This document shows, one piece after another, positions 8,755 through 21,447 of a DNA stretch of 64,000 nucleotides. The translations under genes were made by a program, and so were the position numbers. This stretch comes from Nitrospirota bacterium (GTDB lineage: Bacteria; Nitrospirota; Leptospirillia; Leptospirillales; Leptospirillaceae). The stretch lies in the NCBI GenBank assembly GCA_021810805.1, contig JAJZHW010000006.1, forward strand, positions 1-64,000, written 5' to 3'. Numbering within the stretch: position 1 is the first letter of the stretch; every line of letters begins with the position of its first letter. The notes beneath the pieces are model-generated. The model saw only the letters and a program-made list of their open reading frames with translations, made no database searches and had not been told where the DNA came from.

Positions 8755-9918
8755 GTGAATTCCGGCCATTTCCCCCAAGAAGAAATCCTTATCGTCGGCG
8801 GGGGCATCATCGGTGCCTCCGTTGCCCTGGCCCTTACCCGCAGGGGCGCCTCCGTCCGCATCCTCGAGCGGGCGGAGCCCGGAGGCCTGGCCACCCATGC
8901 CGCCGCCGGGATCCTGGGCCCCATGAACGAAACCGACCGCCCCGGCCCCTTTCTCGATCTCATGCGGCAGAGCCTGGCCCTCTATCCGGAGTTTGTCGCC
9001 TCCCTGGTGGAGGAGACCGGACTCTCTCCCGACCTCGCCCTCGACGGGATCCTCTCGGTGGCCCCCGGGCCGGCCGACCGGATTGCTCTCGAAAAACGCC
9101 ACATCTGGCAGCGGGCCATCGATCCCGGGGTGGCCTTCCTCGAAGCGCCCGCGGCGAAGGAGCTCGAACCCGCCCTGACGGGATCTTTCGATTCGGCCCT
9201 GTGGTACCCCAAGGAGGGCCATGTCTTCGCCCCCCGCCTCATCAAGGCCCTCTTCGGAGCCCTCTTTCGCCGAGGCGTCGTCATCGAACAGGGAGTCCAG
9301 GTGGTCCGGGTCCACCCCGAGCCTTCGGGAACCCTGGCCGTTCTCGACGATACCGGAGGGATCCGAAGGGCCCGGGCCGTTGTGCTGGCCGCCGGGGCCG
9401 CCCTCTCCGCCATCGGGATCCCGGGCCCCCCCGTGCGGATCCATCCGGTGAACGGGCAGATCCTGGCCGTGCGCTCTCCGGGATCCTTCTACCGTCGGGT
9501 CGTCTTCTATCCCCCTCACGGATACTTCGTCCCCAAGAAGGATGGCACGGTGGTCATCGGCGCCACCGAGGAGCGCATCGGGGGACGAACCCGGGTCACC
9601 CCCGCCGGGCTCATGGAGTTTCTCGCTCCCCTTTCCACCCTGGCTCCCGGGCTCCTCTCCCTCCCCCTCCACCATACCTGGTCCGGCCTTCGTCCCTGCT
9701 CGGAGGACGCCCTTCCTGTCCTGGGGCCCCTGCCGGCGTGTCCAAACATCTTTGTCGCCGGCGGCCATTACCGGAACGGGATCCTTCTGGCCCCGGTGAC
9801 CGGAGAAATCCTGGCCGACATGGTGACGGGCCGCTCCACCCCCCTTGCATCCCTGGCTTCCCCCTTCTCCCCGGCAAGATTCGGGGGAAAAATCCCCGAC
9901 CCACACGTCGATCAATAA
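8755..9918 (+). CDS. thiO: Glycine oxidase ThiO (FAD-dependent amine oxidase, DAO family)
   Basis: 387 residues. It begins with an FAD-binding dinucleotide fold (ILIVGGGIIGASVALAL), then the family motifs HAAAGILGPM, YPKEGHVFAPRL, HPVNGQILAVR, GTVVIGATEE and, near the end, WSGLRPCSEDALPVLG and GGHYRNGILLAP. In thiamine synthesis ThiO oxidises glycine to iminoglycine for the thiazole ring. No other thi gene is visible nearby, so the pathway role rests on family membership. The start is GTG at 8755 with AAAGGA about 12 bases upstream. Confidence 0.88.
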   Translation: MNSGHFPQEEILIVGGGIIGASVALALTRRGASVRILERAEPGGLATHAAAGILGPMNETDRPGPFLDLMRQSLALYPEFVASLVEETGLSPDLALDGILSVAPGPADRIALEKRHIWQRAIDPGVAFLEAPAAKELEPALTGSFDSALWYPKEGHVFAPRLIKALFGALFRRGVVIEQGVQVVRVHPEPSGTLAVLDDTGGIRRARAVVLAAGAALSAIGIPGPPVRIHPVNGQILAVRSPGSFYRRVVFYPPHGYFVPKKDGTVVIGATEERIGGRTRVTPAGLMEFLAPLSTLAPGLLSLPLHHTWSGLRPCSEDALPVLGPLPACPNIFVAGGHYRNGILLAPVTGEILADMVTGRSTPLASLASPFSPARFGGKIPDPHVDQ

Positions 9919-10063
9919 AAACAAATTTTTTACTGCATCTTTATTTTTGCTCCCGATTGTCCTATAGTCTTGAAAAGCGAGAACCCTTCACTGTCCCCTT
10001 CGACACACCCGGCCGAACGGAAGACCCTCCGTCCCATTCGGTCCCCGATCCGGAGTCTTTTTC

Positions 10064-12499
10064 TTGGGCCGAAGCCTTTCCTTTTCACGGTTTTTCCGGG
10101 CCTCCTTCAGGACCTCCCTCCTCTCCTTTCTGATTCTTCTGTCCGTGGGGGCGGAGATCCTCCTCGGTGCCGCCTTCTTTTTCGAAAACTCCCAAAAGCG
10201 GACGCTCTCGCTCAAGGAGTCCGGGATCGCCTCCGCCCTCTCGTCCACCGAATCGGTCCTCACCTCCCTCACCGTCATGGAGGAGAACGGACACCTTCCC
10301 CTGACCCCCGCGCGATTCTCCCTCTTCCGGGCCTATCGTCTCCAGGCGATGGTCGCCCTCTCCGTCGTGGGAAAGCATCAGGAGCTGCTCTCTCCGGAGG
10401 AGGCCCGGATCCATCGGGCGCTCCTCTCCCTCTTCTCCTACGCCACCTACTCCTACGCCGAGATGGCCCGGCCCCGGGAACTCGCCCGGTCCACACTGGT
10501 CCCTTCGGCGATCCAGAACCGGATGATCGGACTGACCATCCGGCTGTGGCGGGCCCTCAAGCACCGGGACCAGATCCTTCTCGACCGTCGCCAGGCCATC
10601 ATTCACACCCAAACCGGCCTGGTGGTCGCCATCGTCTTTCTGCTCTTCGTCGTGGCGGTCGTCTTCCTCATCTTCTGGAAGATGGAGGACCGGACTATAC
10701 GCGTTCTGGCCTTCGAGCTCCGGCTCATCGAACGCTTCATCATCACCTCCAACGTGATCACCGACTGGCGGGCCCACGTCAAGAAGATGCTCCAGGACTT
10801 CAACGAGGTGATCGGAAGCTACTTTCTCTTCACCCTCTTCGTCACCAAGGAGGAGGTCTACGAACTCGACGTCTTCTGGCAGAAAGAGCCCTCCCCCGCC
10901 ACCCAGAACCGCATGATGAGGATCCTGGAAGAGACCGTCCGGAAGGCCGGCGCATTTTCGGAGATTCCCTCCTTCACCGTCACCCACACGATCCTTGACA
11001 CCTCGGCGCCTCTCCCGGAGATCCCCGACGAGCACCTGCGGCTGACGACCAAAACCCTCCTCCTCGACACGCCCAAGGTGGGAGGCATCGCCGGGGTGGG
11101 CATCCATGCCGGCAAGATGAGGGACATGACCGGCCAGCTGGTGGTGGAGAGCCTTCTCACCACCGTGGTGAACGTCCTGGGCTCGGTGAAGGCCATGTAC
11201 CTCTACACCAAGGAGATCGAATACTACGCCAGCCGGGACCCCCTCACCGGCCTCTACAACCAGAGGATTTTCTGGGATCTCATGAACTACGAGACCAAGC
11301 GGGCCGACCGCCACGGATCCCCCTCCTCCCTTCTCATCATCGACTGCGACAACTTCAAGGTCGTCAACGACACCTACGGCCACGCCGCCGGAGACAAGGT
11401 TCTCGTCTCACTCGCCCGGATCATCGAAGAGTCCTGCCGGACCGGAGACATCATCTGCCGCTATGGAGGCGACGAGTTCGCGGTGATCGTCAGCGAGGCC
11501 GACACCAATGTCGCCCATGCCCTGGGGGACCGGATCCACCGGGCGGTGAGGGAGGCCCGATTCGAGATCCCCGACGCCCCCCATCCGGCCACCCTCTCCA
11601 TCTCCATCGGAGTCGCCAGCTACCCCCGCCATGCCAAACATGCCCGGGACCTCTTTGTCGTGGCCGACCACATGATGTACCGGGCGAAGAAGTTGGGCAA
11701 GGATCTCGTGGTCGAGGCCAACGAAGACGATGTGGCCGAAGCCTTCCGTGCCGCGGGAGAGAATCAGGTGACCATCATCCGGGCCGTCACGGAAAGACGG
11801 ATCGTTCCGGTCTTTCAGCCGATACGGGATCTCTCAAGCGGTGGGATCTTCGCCTACGAGGTCCTCTCCCGGCTCCGGCTCTCCGACGACGACCCCGTCC
11901 TGGTCCCGGCCGGAGACTTCATCGAAACGGTGGAAGAGGCCGGGCTGATCGCCCGGATGGACTACCTCACCATGGAGAGGGCCTTCGAAGAAGTCGTCCG
12001 GAGGAAGTTTTCCGGCCCCGTCTTCCTGAACCTCTCCCCCCGCTCCCTGATCGTCTCCGACTTCATGCCCACCGTGGAGGGGATCGTCCGGGCCGCGGGC
12101 ATCGACCCGGGACAGGTGGTCTTCGAGATCACCGAACGGGAAACCGTCAAGAACCTCAAGATCCTTGAGGGATTCATCCAGAACCTGCGCCTTCACGGCT
12201 ATCGCTTCGCCATCGACGACTTCGGCTCGGGCTTCGCCTCCCTCAACTACCTCCGCTTCTTCCCGGTGGATTTTTTGAAGATCGAGGGGGAGTTCATCCG
12301 GGGGCTGGGAGGAACCGGGCTCGTCGACGGCGCCATCGTGAGCGCCATCGTCACCCTTGCCCGCTCACTCAGCATCCCCACCATCGGAGAGTACATCGAG
12401 TCCGCCACGATTGGGGAGATGGCGCGAAAGACCGGGGTCATGTATGGTCAGGGATACCATCTCGGCCACCCCTCCCCCACCCTCGACACCCCCACCTAG
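10064..12499 (+). CDS. Membrane GGDEF-EAL protein with shared periplasmic sensor
   Basis: 811 residues. Two membrane segments (about 14-40 and 190-212) bracket a periplasmic region with [35 protein letters not shown] and NRMIGLTIRL. Related motifs occur in the histidine kinase at 58723 and the GGDEF-EAL protein at 60625. A conserved cytoplasmic stretch of about 190 residues, shared with the 60625 protein and ending in NVLGSVKAMYLYTKEIEYY, leads into an intact GGDEF (468-472) with an RTGD inhibitory site. The EAL domain reads EVL (599-601) and keeps NLS, EITE, IDDFG and QGY; the LKID motif reads LKIE. Both activities are plausible. The start is TTG with GGAG about nine bases upstream; a possible TATAGT -10 lies at 9963-9968. 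Confidence 0.88.
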   Translation: MGRSLSFSRFFRASFRTSLLSFLILLSVGAEILLGAAFFFENSQKRTLSLKESGIASALSSTESVLTSLTVMEENGHLPLTPARFSLFRAYRLQAMVALSVVGKHQELLSPEEARIHRALLSLFSYATYSYAEMARPRELARSTLVPSAIQNRMIGLTIRLWRALKHRDQILLDRRQAIIHTQTGLVVAIVFLLFVVAVVFLIFWKMEDRTIRVLAFELRLIERFIITSNVITDWRAHVKKMLQDFNEVIGSYFLFTLFVTKEEVYELDVFWQKEPSPATQNRMMRILEETVRKAGAFSEIPSFTVTHTILDTSAPLPEIPDEHLRLTTKTLLLDTPKVGGIAGVGIHAGKMRDMTGQLVVESLLTTVVNVLGSVKAMYLYTKEIEYYASRDPLTGLYNQRIFWDLMNYETKRADRHGSPSSLLIIDCDNFKVVNDTYGHAAGDKVLVSLARIIEESCRTGDIICRYGGDEFAVIVSEADTNVAHALGDRIHRAVREARFEIPDAPHPATLSISIGVASYPRHAKHARDLFVVADHMMYRAKKLGKDLVVEANEDDVAEAFRAAGENQVTIIRAVTERRIVPVFQPIRDLSSGGIFAYEVLSRLRLSDDDPVLVPAGDFIETVEEAGLIARMDYLTMERAFEEVVRRKFSGPVFLNLSPRSLIVSDFMPTVEGIVRAAGIDPGQVVFEITERETVKNLKILEGFIQNLRLHGYRFAIDDFGSGFASLNYLRFFPVDFLKIEGEFIRGLGGTGLVDGAIVSAIVTLARSLSIPTIGEYIESATIGEMARKTGVMYGQGYHLGHPSPTLDTPT

Positions 12500-12963
12500 G
12501 ATCGCTCCCCCTTTTTTCCGTCTCCCCCTCGGCTCCCGCCCCCTTATCTTTCATCCCTTTCCCAAAGAGCCTCTCCCCTCTCTCTCGACAACCGTTCGGA
12601 CCCCCCATGCTCAAAAACGGTGGCACCAAGGGGAGAGGGAGGAGGCGCGGGAATGGATCGACACGGTGGGAGGGCAGACGGTTCGACAAGAAAAAGAGGC
12701 TCCAGCCGGGATCCGACCGGAGCCTCAGACAACAGCCCCACCAAAAGAGATCTGTCAAAAGGAAACAGCTTGGCCATTTGGCCACATCAGGCCTCTATGA
12801 AGCCTCGGATATGTTAGGTCTGTTTTCTTGGGCGGCCCCTCCAAGCAGAGAACGGGGCGTTGCTCATCCTCGTCATGCGCATCGGCAATCGCCAGGAGGC
12901 TGACCGCCGCCAGTCGACGGCAGCGACCGGACACGTCATTCCTGGAGCTCCAAAAAACTCGGA
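12500..12963. other. Intergenic between converging genes
   Basis: 464 bases between the 3' ends of the GGDEF-EAL gene and glgP. Apart from the minus-strand terminator at 12691-12726 nothing is supported. Short open frames here lack protein-like composition. Confidence 0.5.
12688..12726 (-). terminator. Rho-independent terminator downstream of glgP
   Basis: GAGGCTCC (12696-12703) pairs perfectly with GGAGCCTC (12719-12726). Read on the minus strand the stem is followed by TTTTTCTT, the complement of 12688-12695. It lies about 240 bases beyond the glgP stop. Confidence 0.6.
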
Positions 12964-15477
<2,514 letters not shown>

Positions 15478-15587
15478 GTCATGGATAGGATGGGGGGGAG
15501 GAGATCGGACTATCAGAACCCCGTGATATCGGTCAGTGTAGGACGGGAGGAGAAAAAAAGCAAAGTTTTTTTGATGGATCGGGGGAG

Positions 15588-15609
15588 CCCGGTCCGGAGA
15601 GGGACCGGG
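15588..15609 (-). terminator. GC hairpin after the Sel1-repeat gene, possible terminator
   Basis: CCCGGTCC (15588-15595) and GGACCGGG (15602-15609) form a perfect 8-bp stem with a 6-base loop just beyond the stop of the Sel1 gene. On the minus strand the next T-rich tract (complement of the A-run at 15553-15559) is about 30 bases further on, with an A7/T7 inverted repeat between, so the arrangement is not a classic intrinsic terminator. Confidence 0.35.
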
Positions 15610-15615
15610 GGAGGA

Positions 15616-16512
15616 TCAGGGGCGGAGAAGGAATCGGGACCAGAAGGGACGGTATCGGACGAGGAATTCGGCGGCCTCGGCATCGAGCCGGGAGCGAACC
15701 TTGGGAGACAGTCTCCGGGCCAGCGCCCGATAGCGCCCCTGGGCGGACGGGTTTGTGGTCTTGGCCAGGGCATCCCAGAAGTAGGCTCGCTCAAGGCTCT
15801 TTGGCCCCCCCTCCCCCTTCTCCCACAGGACCCCAAGACGGGAGTAGGCGTCGGAATTCCCGGCATCTTTGGCGGCCCGTTCGTACCAGAAGCGCGCCCG
15901 GGAGAGGTCCCGGGGGATGCCCATCCCCCGTTCGTACCGGAGACCCAGAAGGTCCTGGGATTCTCCGTATCCGTGGCGGGCGGCGCGCTTGTACCAGAAG
16001 ACGGCCCGGGCGTCATCCTTTTTCACGCCCACGCCCCCGGCATAGCGATCTCCCAGGGCATCCTCCGCCGGCGGATAGGATCCATGGGCGGCCTTCTTGA
16101 GCCAGAGGAGGGCCCGGGCGTCGTCTCGGGGGACTCCGCGCCCGATCTCGTATCGCTGGGAGAGGAGCATCATGGCCGGAAGGCTTCCGAGACTTGCCGC
16201 CTTCCTGTAGAGGGCGATGGCCCGGGCGAGGTCCCGGGGGTATCCCTTGGCGCCAAAGTCGTAGCGGAGGCCCTCATGGACGAGAGGGGAGACGGAGGCC
16301 GGCCGGGAGGAGTGTGATGGCGCCGCCCCAGAAGGGAGGGACGCGGCCGGAAGAGACTGTCCTCCTCCCGCAAGGAGAAGGACAAGGGCTCCCAGGAGAG
16401 GCCAGGCGAGGGATCTCGCCCCCAGGGGAGCTCCCCTCTCCGTCAAAGAATCAGGGCCTCGAGAACTGCGGAACATGCGCATGGATTTTCCCCTCGATCT
16501 CTTGACAAACAT
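15616..16512 (-). CDS. Exported or membrane-anchored Sel1-like repeat protein
   Basis: 298 residues. A hydrophobic segment near residues 45-65 (WPLLGALVLLLAGGG) is a signal peptide or anchor after an unusually long basic N-terminus. From about residue 85 there are four to five Sel1 repeats of about 36 residues, each with the A-x-WYKRAA and LG-x-Y-G-x-GVP-D pattern. Such repeats form alpha-solenoid scaffolds for protein interaction, often in envelope stress or signalling; the partner is unknown. The start is the ATG at 16512, which has GGGAG five bases upstream, rather than the longer frame beginning at 16545. Confidence 0.8.
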   Translation of the reverse strand: MFVKRSRGKSMRMFRSSRGPDSLTERGAPLGARSLAWPLLGALVLLLAGGGQSLPAASLPSGAAPSHSSRPASVSPLVHEGLRYDFGAKGYPRDLARAIALYRKAASLGSLPAMMLLSQRYEIGRGVPRDDARALLWLKKAAHGSYPPAEDALGDRYAGGVGVKKDDARAVFWYKRAARHGYGESQDLLGLRYERGMGIPRDLSRARFWYERAAKDAGNSDAYSRLGVLWEKGEGGPKSLERAYFWDALAKTTNPSAQGRYRALARRLSPKVRSRLDAEAAEFLVRYRPFWSRFLLRP

Positions 16513-16732
16513 CTTTTCTCCCTTATGCTTAGGCCATCCGCACAAAAGGGAGAGAAACTTAAGGACTCACGACCGCCGAATCCGGCTTGGGATCGAGCCC
16601 TACCTTGATTCTTTCATCGGGAGGGGCGATCGTCAACCGCCAAAGACCCTCTCCGACCGGTTGGCCCGGCAACCCGGACCACGATCGGATTCGGAAGGCT
16701 GACCCACGAAGCCGACGCGCAAGGAGGTCGCC

Positions 16733-16870
16733 ATGACCCCATCCGACAGCGCCCCCGAAGTCCCTCGCCCCCCCTTCATGGCACACCTTCGCCGGACGCT
16801 TACGGCCCTTTCCCGGGCCATCGGAGAGATCCTCTCCGGACCGGGGGCCACCGGGCGGATTATCCCCTGA
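16733..16870 (+). CDS. Candidate 45-residue small protein
   Basis: ATG at 16733 is preceded by AAGGAGG with five spacer bases, one of the best ribosome sites in the window. The frame runs 45 codons to TGA. It begins MTPSDSAPEVPRPPF, followed by an amphipathic helix of about 20 residues (HLRRTLTALSRAIGEIL) and a glycine-rich end. No family is recognised. It sits alone, divergent from the Sel1 gene and convergent on rlmB, and its stop abuts a 10-base tandem repeat. Confidence 0.45.
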   Translation: MTPSDSAPEVPRPPFMAHLRRTLTALSRAIGEILSGPGATGRIIP

Positions 16871-16900
16871 CTGGCCCTGACTGGCCCTACCTGGCCCTGA
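16871..16900. repeat. Three tandem copies of a 10-base unit
   Basis: CTGGCCCTGA, CTGGCCCTAC and CTGGCCCTGA follow each other without gaps directly after the small ORF stop. The preceding bases CCCCTGA share the end of the unit. The function is unknown; slipped-strand variation is possible. Confidence 0.7.
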
Positions 16901-16984
16901 CAGGGTGTCCAACACCGGGCATCCTCTCCCCTGAGCGCCCCCCTCCCCGCCCTTTTGGAGCCGGACATGGGAGCCAGCCCCCCT

Positions 16985-17764
16985 TCAGCGTCCGGAGGGA
17001 ATCTGCCGGTAGAGAAAGATCCCCGCCGCCACCGAAAGGTTCAGGCTCTGCACCTTTCCCATCATGGGAAGCCGGAATCGCCAGTCGGCCAGATCGAGCA
17101 CCGGACGGGTCACCCCCTTCTCTTCGGCTCCGACCACCAGAACAAGCGGACCCGGCAGGGGTCCGTCGGGAAGGGGATCTCCCGAGAGGTCGAGGGCGGC
17201 CACGGCATATCCTTCTTTCTTGAGCAGGCGAAGGGAGCCGGAGAGGTTCCCGATGCGGACGAGGGGAAGGGTGAAGAGGGCTCCGGCCGAGGTCTTGGCC
17301 ACCGTCTGGGAGAGCGGGGCGACCCGGCGTTTGGGGATAAGGACCCCCGCCACTCCGGCCCCGTCGCAGGTCCGAAGGAGAGCCCCCAGATTGCGGGGAT
17401 CCTGAACCCCGTCCACCGCCACCAGCGGAGAGGGAAGTACTCCGGGGCTGGCGTCGAGGAAGTCTTCGAGGCTCGGGAAGGTTCCGATCTCCTCGATGCG
17501 GGCCACCACCCCCTGGTGGGAGGGGCCGCCCTTCGAGGGCCCCCCGGACAAGTCAGAAGAGGCCCGTCCCCGGAGGAAGAGTCCGTCGATCGCCGGGCCG
17601 GGAAGGAAGTCTACCGGGATCCCCCGCGTTCGGGCCACCCGGATGATCTCCCGCCTCCGGCCATCCATGCGGCTCTCCCCGTGGCGGTCCTCCCGGAAAT
17701 AGAGATGAACGACACTCTCCGGCCGCAGGGAAAGGACCTCCATCACCGGATGGAATCCCCCCAC
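16985..17764 (-). CDS. rlmB: 23S rRNA 2'-O-ribose methyltransferase, TrmH/RlmB family
   Basis: 259 residues of the SPOUT superfamily. The N-terminal substrate-binding part begins GGFHPVMEVL, as in RlmB. The three knot motifs are present: VQDPRNLGALLRTC, LVLVVGAEEKGV and LPMMGKVQSLNLSVAAG. Members methylate a guanosine ribose in 23S rRNA using S-adenosylmethionine; TrmH-type tRNA specificity cannot be excluded. The start is GTG at 17764 with GGAGGG four bases upstream, 17 bases after the cysS stop, so it is co-transcribed with cysS as in many bacteria. Confidence 0.88.
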   Translation of the reverse strand: MGGFHPVMEVLSLRPESVVHLYFREDRHGESRMDGRRREIIRVARTRGIPVDFLPGPAIDGLFLRGRASSDLSGGPSKGGPSHQGVVARIEEIGTFPSLEDFLDASPGVLPSPLVAVDGVQDPRNLGALLRTCDGAGVAGVLIPKRRVAPLSQTVAKTSAGALFTLPLVRIGNLSGSLRLLKKEGYAVAALDLSGDPLPDGPLPGPLVLVVGAEEKGVTRPVLDLADWRFRLPMMGKVQSLNLSVAAGIFLYRQIPSGR

Positions 17765-17781
17765 GAGCCCTCCGGACTCTG

Positions 17782-19242
<1,461 letters not shown>

Positions 19243-19252
19243 CAGGGGCCTT

Positions 19253-20071
19253 TCACGAGGTCAGGGGAGGAGAGGCCGGCCGGAGGGGCTCTCGGCCCAC
19301 ACCCTCCCAGGAGCGATAGCGGGTCAGGGAGGGGTAATGGGTAAGGTCAAGGTGCAAGGGGGTCACGGAGACATAGCCATGGTCCACCGCATGAAGGTCC
19401 GACTCCGGATCCGGCTCATAGTCGGTGGGAGAGAGCCCGATCCAGTAATAGGGACGGCCCCGGGGATCCGACTTCATGATGATGTTCCCCGTGTCGAAAA
19501 TGCGCTTGCCGAGCCGGGTCATTCGGATCCCTTCGACCCGATCGACGGGGCGCGAGGGAATGTTCACCGAAAAGGGCACCGAGGCAGGAGGGGGTTCGGC
19601 CAGCATCCTCCCCGCCAGGATCCGCACGAAGTGCCGCGCGGTATCGAAGGCCAGTGGATCTCCGGGAGCCTCAGGAAGAACCAGGGAGAACGCCATGGAG
19701 GGCACGCCCAGGATCGATCCCTCGAAGGCGGCAGAGACCGTTCCCGAGTAGGTCACATCGTCGGCCATGTTGGCGCCGTGGTTGATCCCGGAGAGAAGAA
19801 GGGCCGGACGTCGGGGGAGGATGGTGAACAGGGCCAGATTGACACAGTCGGTCGGTGTTCCCGAGACGGCAAAGTGCCGCGGGGAGCGCTCAATGATCCG
19901 CAGGGGCTTGTGCAGGGTCAGCGCATGGGAGGCGGCCGATCTCTCGTTTTCCGGCGCCACCACATAGATCTCTCCCATCCCCTCCACGGCCTCCTCGAGA
20001 ACGGCGATCCCCCGGGAGTCGATCCCGTCGTCGTTCGAGAGCAGGATGAGGGGAGGAGGCGCAGCGGTCAT
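19253..20071 (-). CDS. surE: 5'/3'-nucleotidase SurE
   Basis: 272 residues. The metal-binding NDDGIDSRGI motif follows directly after the first strand (LILLSNDDG). APENERSAASHALTLHKPLR, SGTPTDCVNLAL and SGINHGANMADDVTYSGTVSAA complete the SurE fold. It dephosphorylates nucleoside monophosphates and is linked to stationary-phase survival. ATG with AAGGA eight bases upstream. First gene of the surE-cysS-rlmB operon. Confidence 0.96.
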   Translation of the reverse strand: MTAAPPPLILLSNDDGIDSRGIAVLEEAVEGMGEIYVVAPENERSAASHALTLHKPLRIIERSPRHFAVSGTPTDCVNLALFTILPRRPALLLSGINHGANMADDVTYSGTVSAAFEGSILGVPSMAFSLVLPEAPGDPLAFDTARHFVRILAGRMLAEPPPASVPFSVNIPSRPVDRVEGIRMTRLGKRIFDTGNIIMKSDPRGRPYYWIGLSPTDYEPDPESDLHAVDHGYVSVTPLHLDLTHYPSLTRYRSWEGVGREPLRPASPPLTS

Positions 20072-20473
20072 CGCGAAAGTCCTTGAAGGGATCGCCGGGG
20101 GGAGACGCTAAGGATGGGAGGAAAAAGGGAAGAAAAGGACGGACCGAAAAAAGAGGGCACGAAGGATGTCCTTCCTTGCATCAAAGGGGGCTCCCCAAGG
20201 GACGCTGTTGGAACCCGGAGAAACGCAAAAATCCCGAAAACGACCGGAAGTCTCTTACGACAAAGGGCCAAAAGAACGGACAATAAGGATAGCCCCTCGA
20301 GGGTCACGTGACACTCTCGCCGGCTCTCCGAGAGGGGAAAGAGTCAGCCCTGACAACTTTGGATCAGCCAAAGGGGATACGCCCGAAAGAGAGAAATTTC
20401 AGCCAGAAAAGGCCCAGGAAGATCTTGGAGTCTCGAATCCGGAGAACCCGGATCGTCGATGATGTCAAAAAAA
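20072..20473. other. Intergenic between tRNA-Pro and surE
   Basis: About 400 bases upstream of surE and downstream of tRNA-Pro(GGG). Several short palindromes occur (for example around CCCCTCGAGGG near 20295-20305), but none has a T-run on either strand. No gene was identified. Confidence 0.45.
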
Positions 20474-20550
20474 TGGTCGGGGCGAAAGGATTTGAACCTT
20501 CGACCACTCCCACCCCAAGGGAGTGCGCTACCGGGCTGCGCCACGCCCCG
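20474..20550 (-). tRNA. tRNA-Pro, anticodon GGG
   Basis: The reverse complement folds as a 77-nt cloverleaf. The acceptor stem CGGGGCG pairs with CGCCCCG; the D arm is GCGC-AGCCCGGTA-GCGC; the anticodon loop TTGGGGT has GGG at positions 34-36; the T arm contains GGTTCGAATCC. A genome-encoded CCA end is at 20474-20476. It lies downstream of merR on the same strand, an arrangement often seen after ihfA-merR pairs. Confidence 0.97.
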
Positions 20551-20585
20551 ACAAAAACGAGCGTAAAATTCTTAAAATTCCCGAG

Positions 20586-20951
20586 TCATCCCTCTCCCTC
20601 GGGGGAGAGGAGGGACAGACCCTTGCGAACCTCCAGAAGAAGCCCTTCGACGGTGGGGGCGTCGAGAAGGGGAGGACGCTTTTCCAGAATATGCCGAACG
20701 CTGGGAACGGTCCGTCCTTCGTGCTTCAGGAGATCGAGGATCCGTGCCAGAAAGGCAAGGTCTCCTTCCGAATACTCCCGATGGCCTCCCCGGGTCTTGA
20801 CCGGCGCCAGCATGGGAAAGGCCTTCTCCCAAGACCTGAGCGTCGTGATCGGGATACCCAGAAGAGCGGAGGCCTCTCCGATCTTGTACTTTCGTCCGGA
20901 GACGGCGGTCCGGGAGAGTCCCCGACCTTCGCCTCCCCTCTCAGTCGCCAT
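20586..20951 (-). CDS. MerR-family transcriptional regulator
   Basis: 121 residues. Residues 21-90 form a winged helix of the MerR type: YKIGEASALLGIPITTLRSWEK, then GGHREYSEGDLAFLARI. The C-terminal third is a short dimerisation helix without metal-binding cysteines, so it is not a metal sensor of the classic kind. It follows ihfA by 61 bases and precedes tRNA-Pro, a neighbourhood conserved in many proteobacteria-like genomes. The ATG at 20951 has no strong ribosome site; a slightly different start is possible. Confidence 0.85.
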   Translation of the reverse strand: MATERGGEGRGLSRTAVSGRKYKIGEASALLGIPITTLRSWEKAFPMLAPVKTRGGHREYSEGDLAFLARILDLLKHEGRTVPSVRHILEKRPPLLDAPTVEGLLLEVRKGLSLLSPEGEG

Positions 20952-21012
20952 GGAAATCAGCCATCCTGAAAGAGTCCACGCCCGAGGAGCTCATGGGAGT
21001 CCCGTCCGAAAA

Positions 21013-21327
21013 TCAGCCCTTTCGGCTCTTCGGGGAGGCGGATTTCTTGGGCTCCTCGCCCCAGAAGTGCCGCGTCGGCCGGAAGACGACCACCTTGTGG
21101 CTCTTGATGAGAAGCGGCTCGCCCGTCTTCGGATTGCGCCCGAGACGATCCTCGCGCTTGCGCACCTCAAATGTCCCGAATCCGGTCAGCTTGACCGATT
21201 CGCCCGCGAGCACGGAGTTTGAGATCTCCTCGATCACGAAATCGAGAGCTTCCCGAACTGCCTTGCGGGGAAGGCCGATTCCGCCACCGTTGTTGCGAGT
21301 GTATTCGACAATGTCCGTTCTGTTCAA
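21013..21327 (-). CDS. ihfA: Integration host factor alpha / HU-family DNA-binding protein
   Basis: 104 residues. Full HU/IHF fold: DIVEYTRNNGG, VREALDFVIEEISNSVLAGESVKLTGFGTFEVRKR, and the DNA-intercalating arm GRNPKTGEPLLI, ending in FRPT and a basic tail. It bends DNA for recombination, replication and transcription. The start is TTG at 21327 with AAGGAGG five bases upstream. A good promoter lies at 21354-21383. A broken relative occurs at 51267. Confidence 0.93.
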   Translation of the reverse strand: MNRTDIVEYTRNNGGGIGLPRKAVREALDFVIEEISNSVLAGESVKLTGFGTFEVRKREDRLGRNPKTGEPLLIKSHKVVVFRPTRHFWGEEPKKSASPKSRKG

Positions 21328-21353
21328 GAGCGCCTCCTTCGTTTCAGTCGGAT

Positions 21354-21383
21354 ATCATAAGGGGTTGAGCCCGAAAAAGTCAA
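21354..21383 (-). promoter_or_regulatory. Sigma-70 promoter for ihfA-merR
   Basis: On the minus strand TTGACT (21378-21383) and TATGAT (21354-21359) are separated by 18 bases; each box matches five of six consensus positions. The -10 ends 26 bases before the TTG start of ihfA. Confidence 0.75.
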
Positions 21384-21447
21384 TACGACATCGAAAATTC
21401 CGCACCGGGACTTCCTCGTCCCCATGGAGATTTCTCCCTCCGAGAGG

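Noticed and set aside
12814-12939. 41-residue minus-strand frame just after glgP
   Set aside because: Arg/Trp-rich product typical of noncoding GC-rich DNA; only a weak GGA upstream of the ATG.
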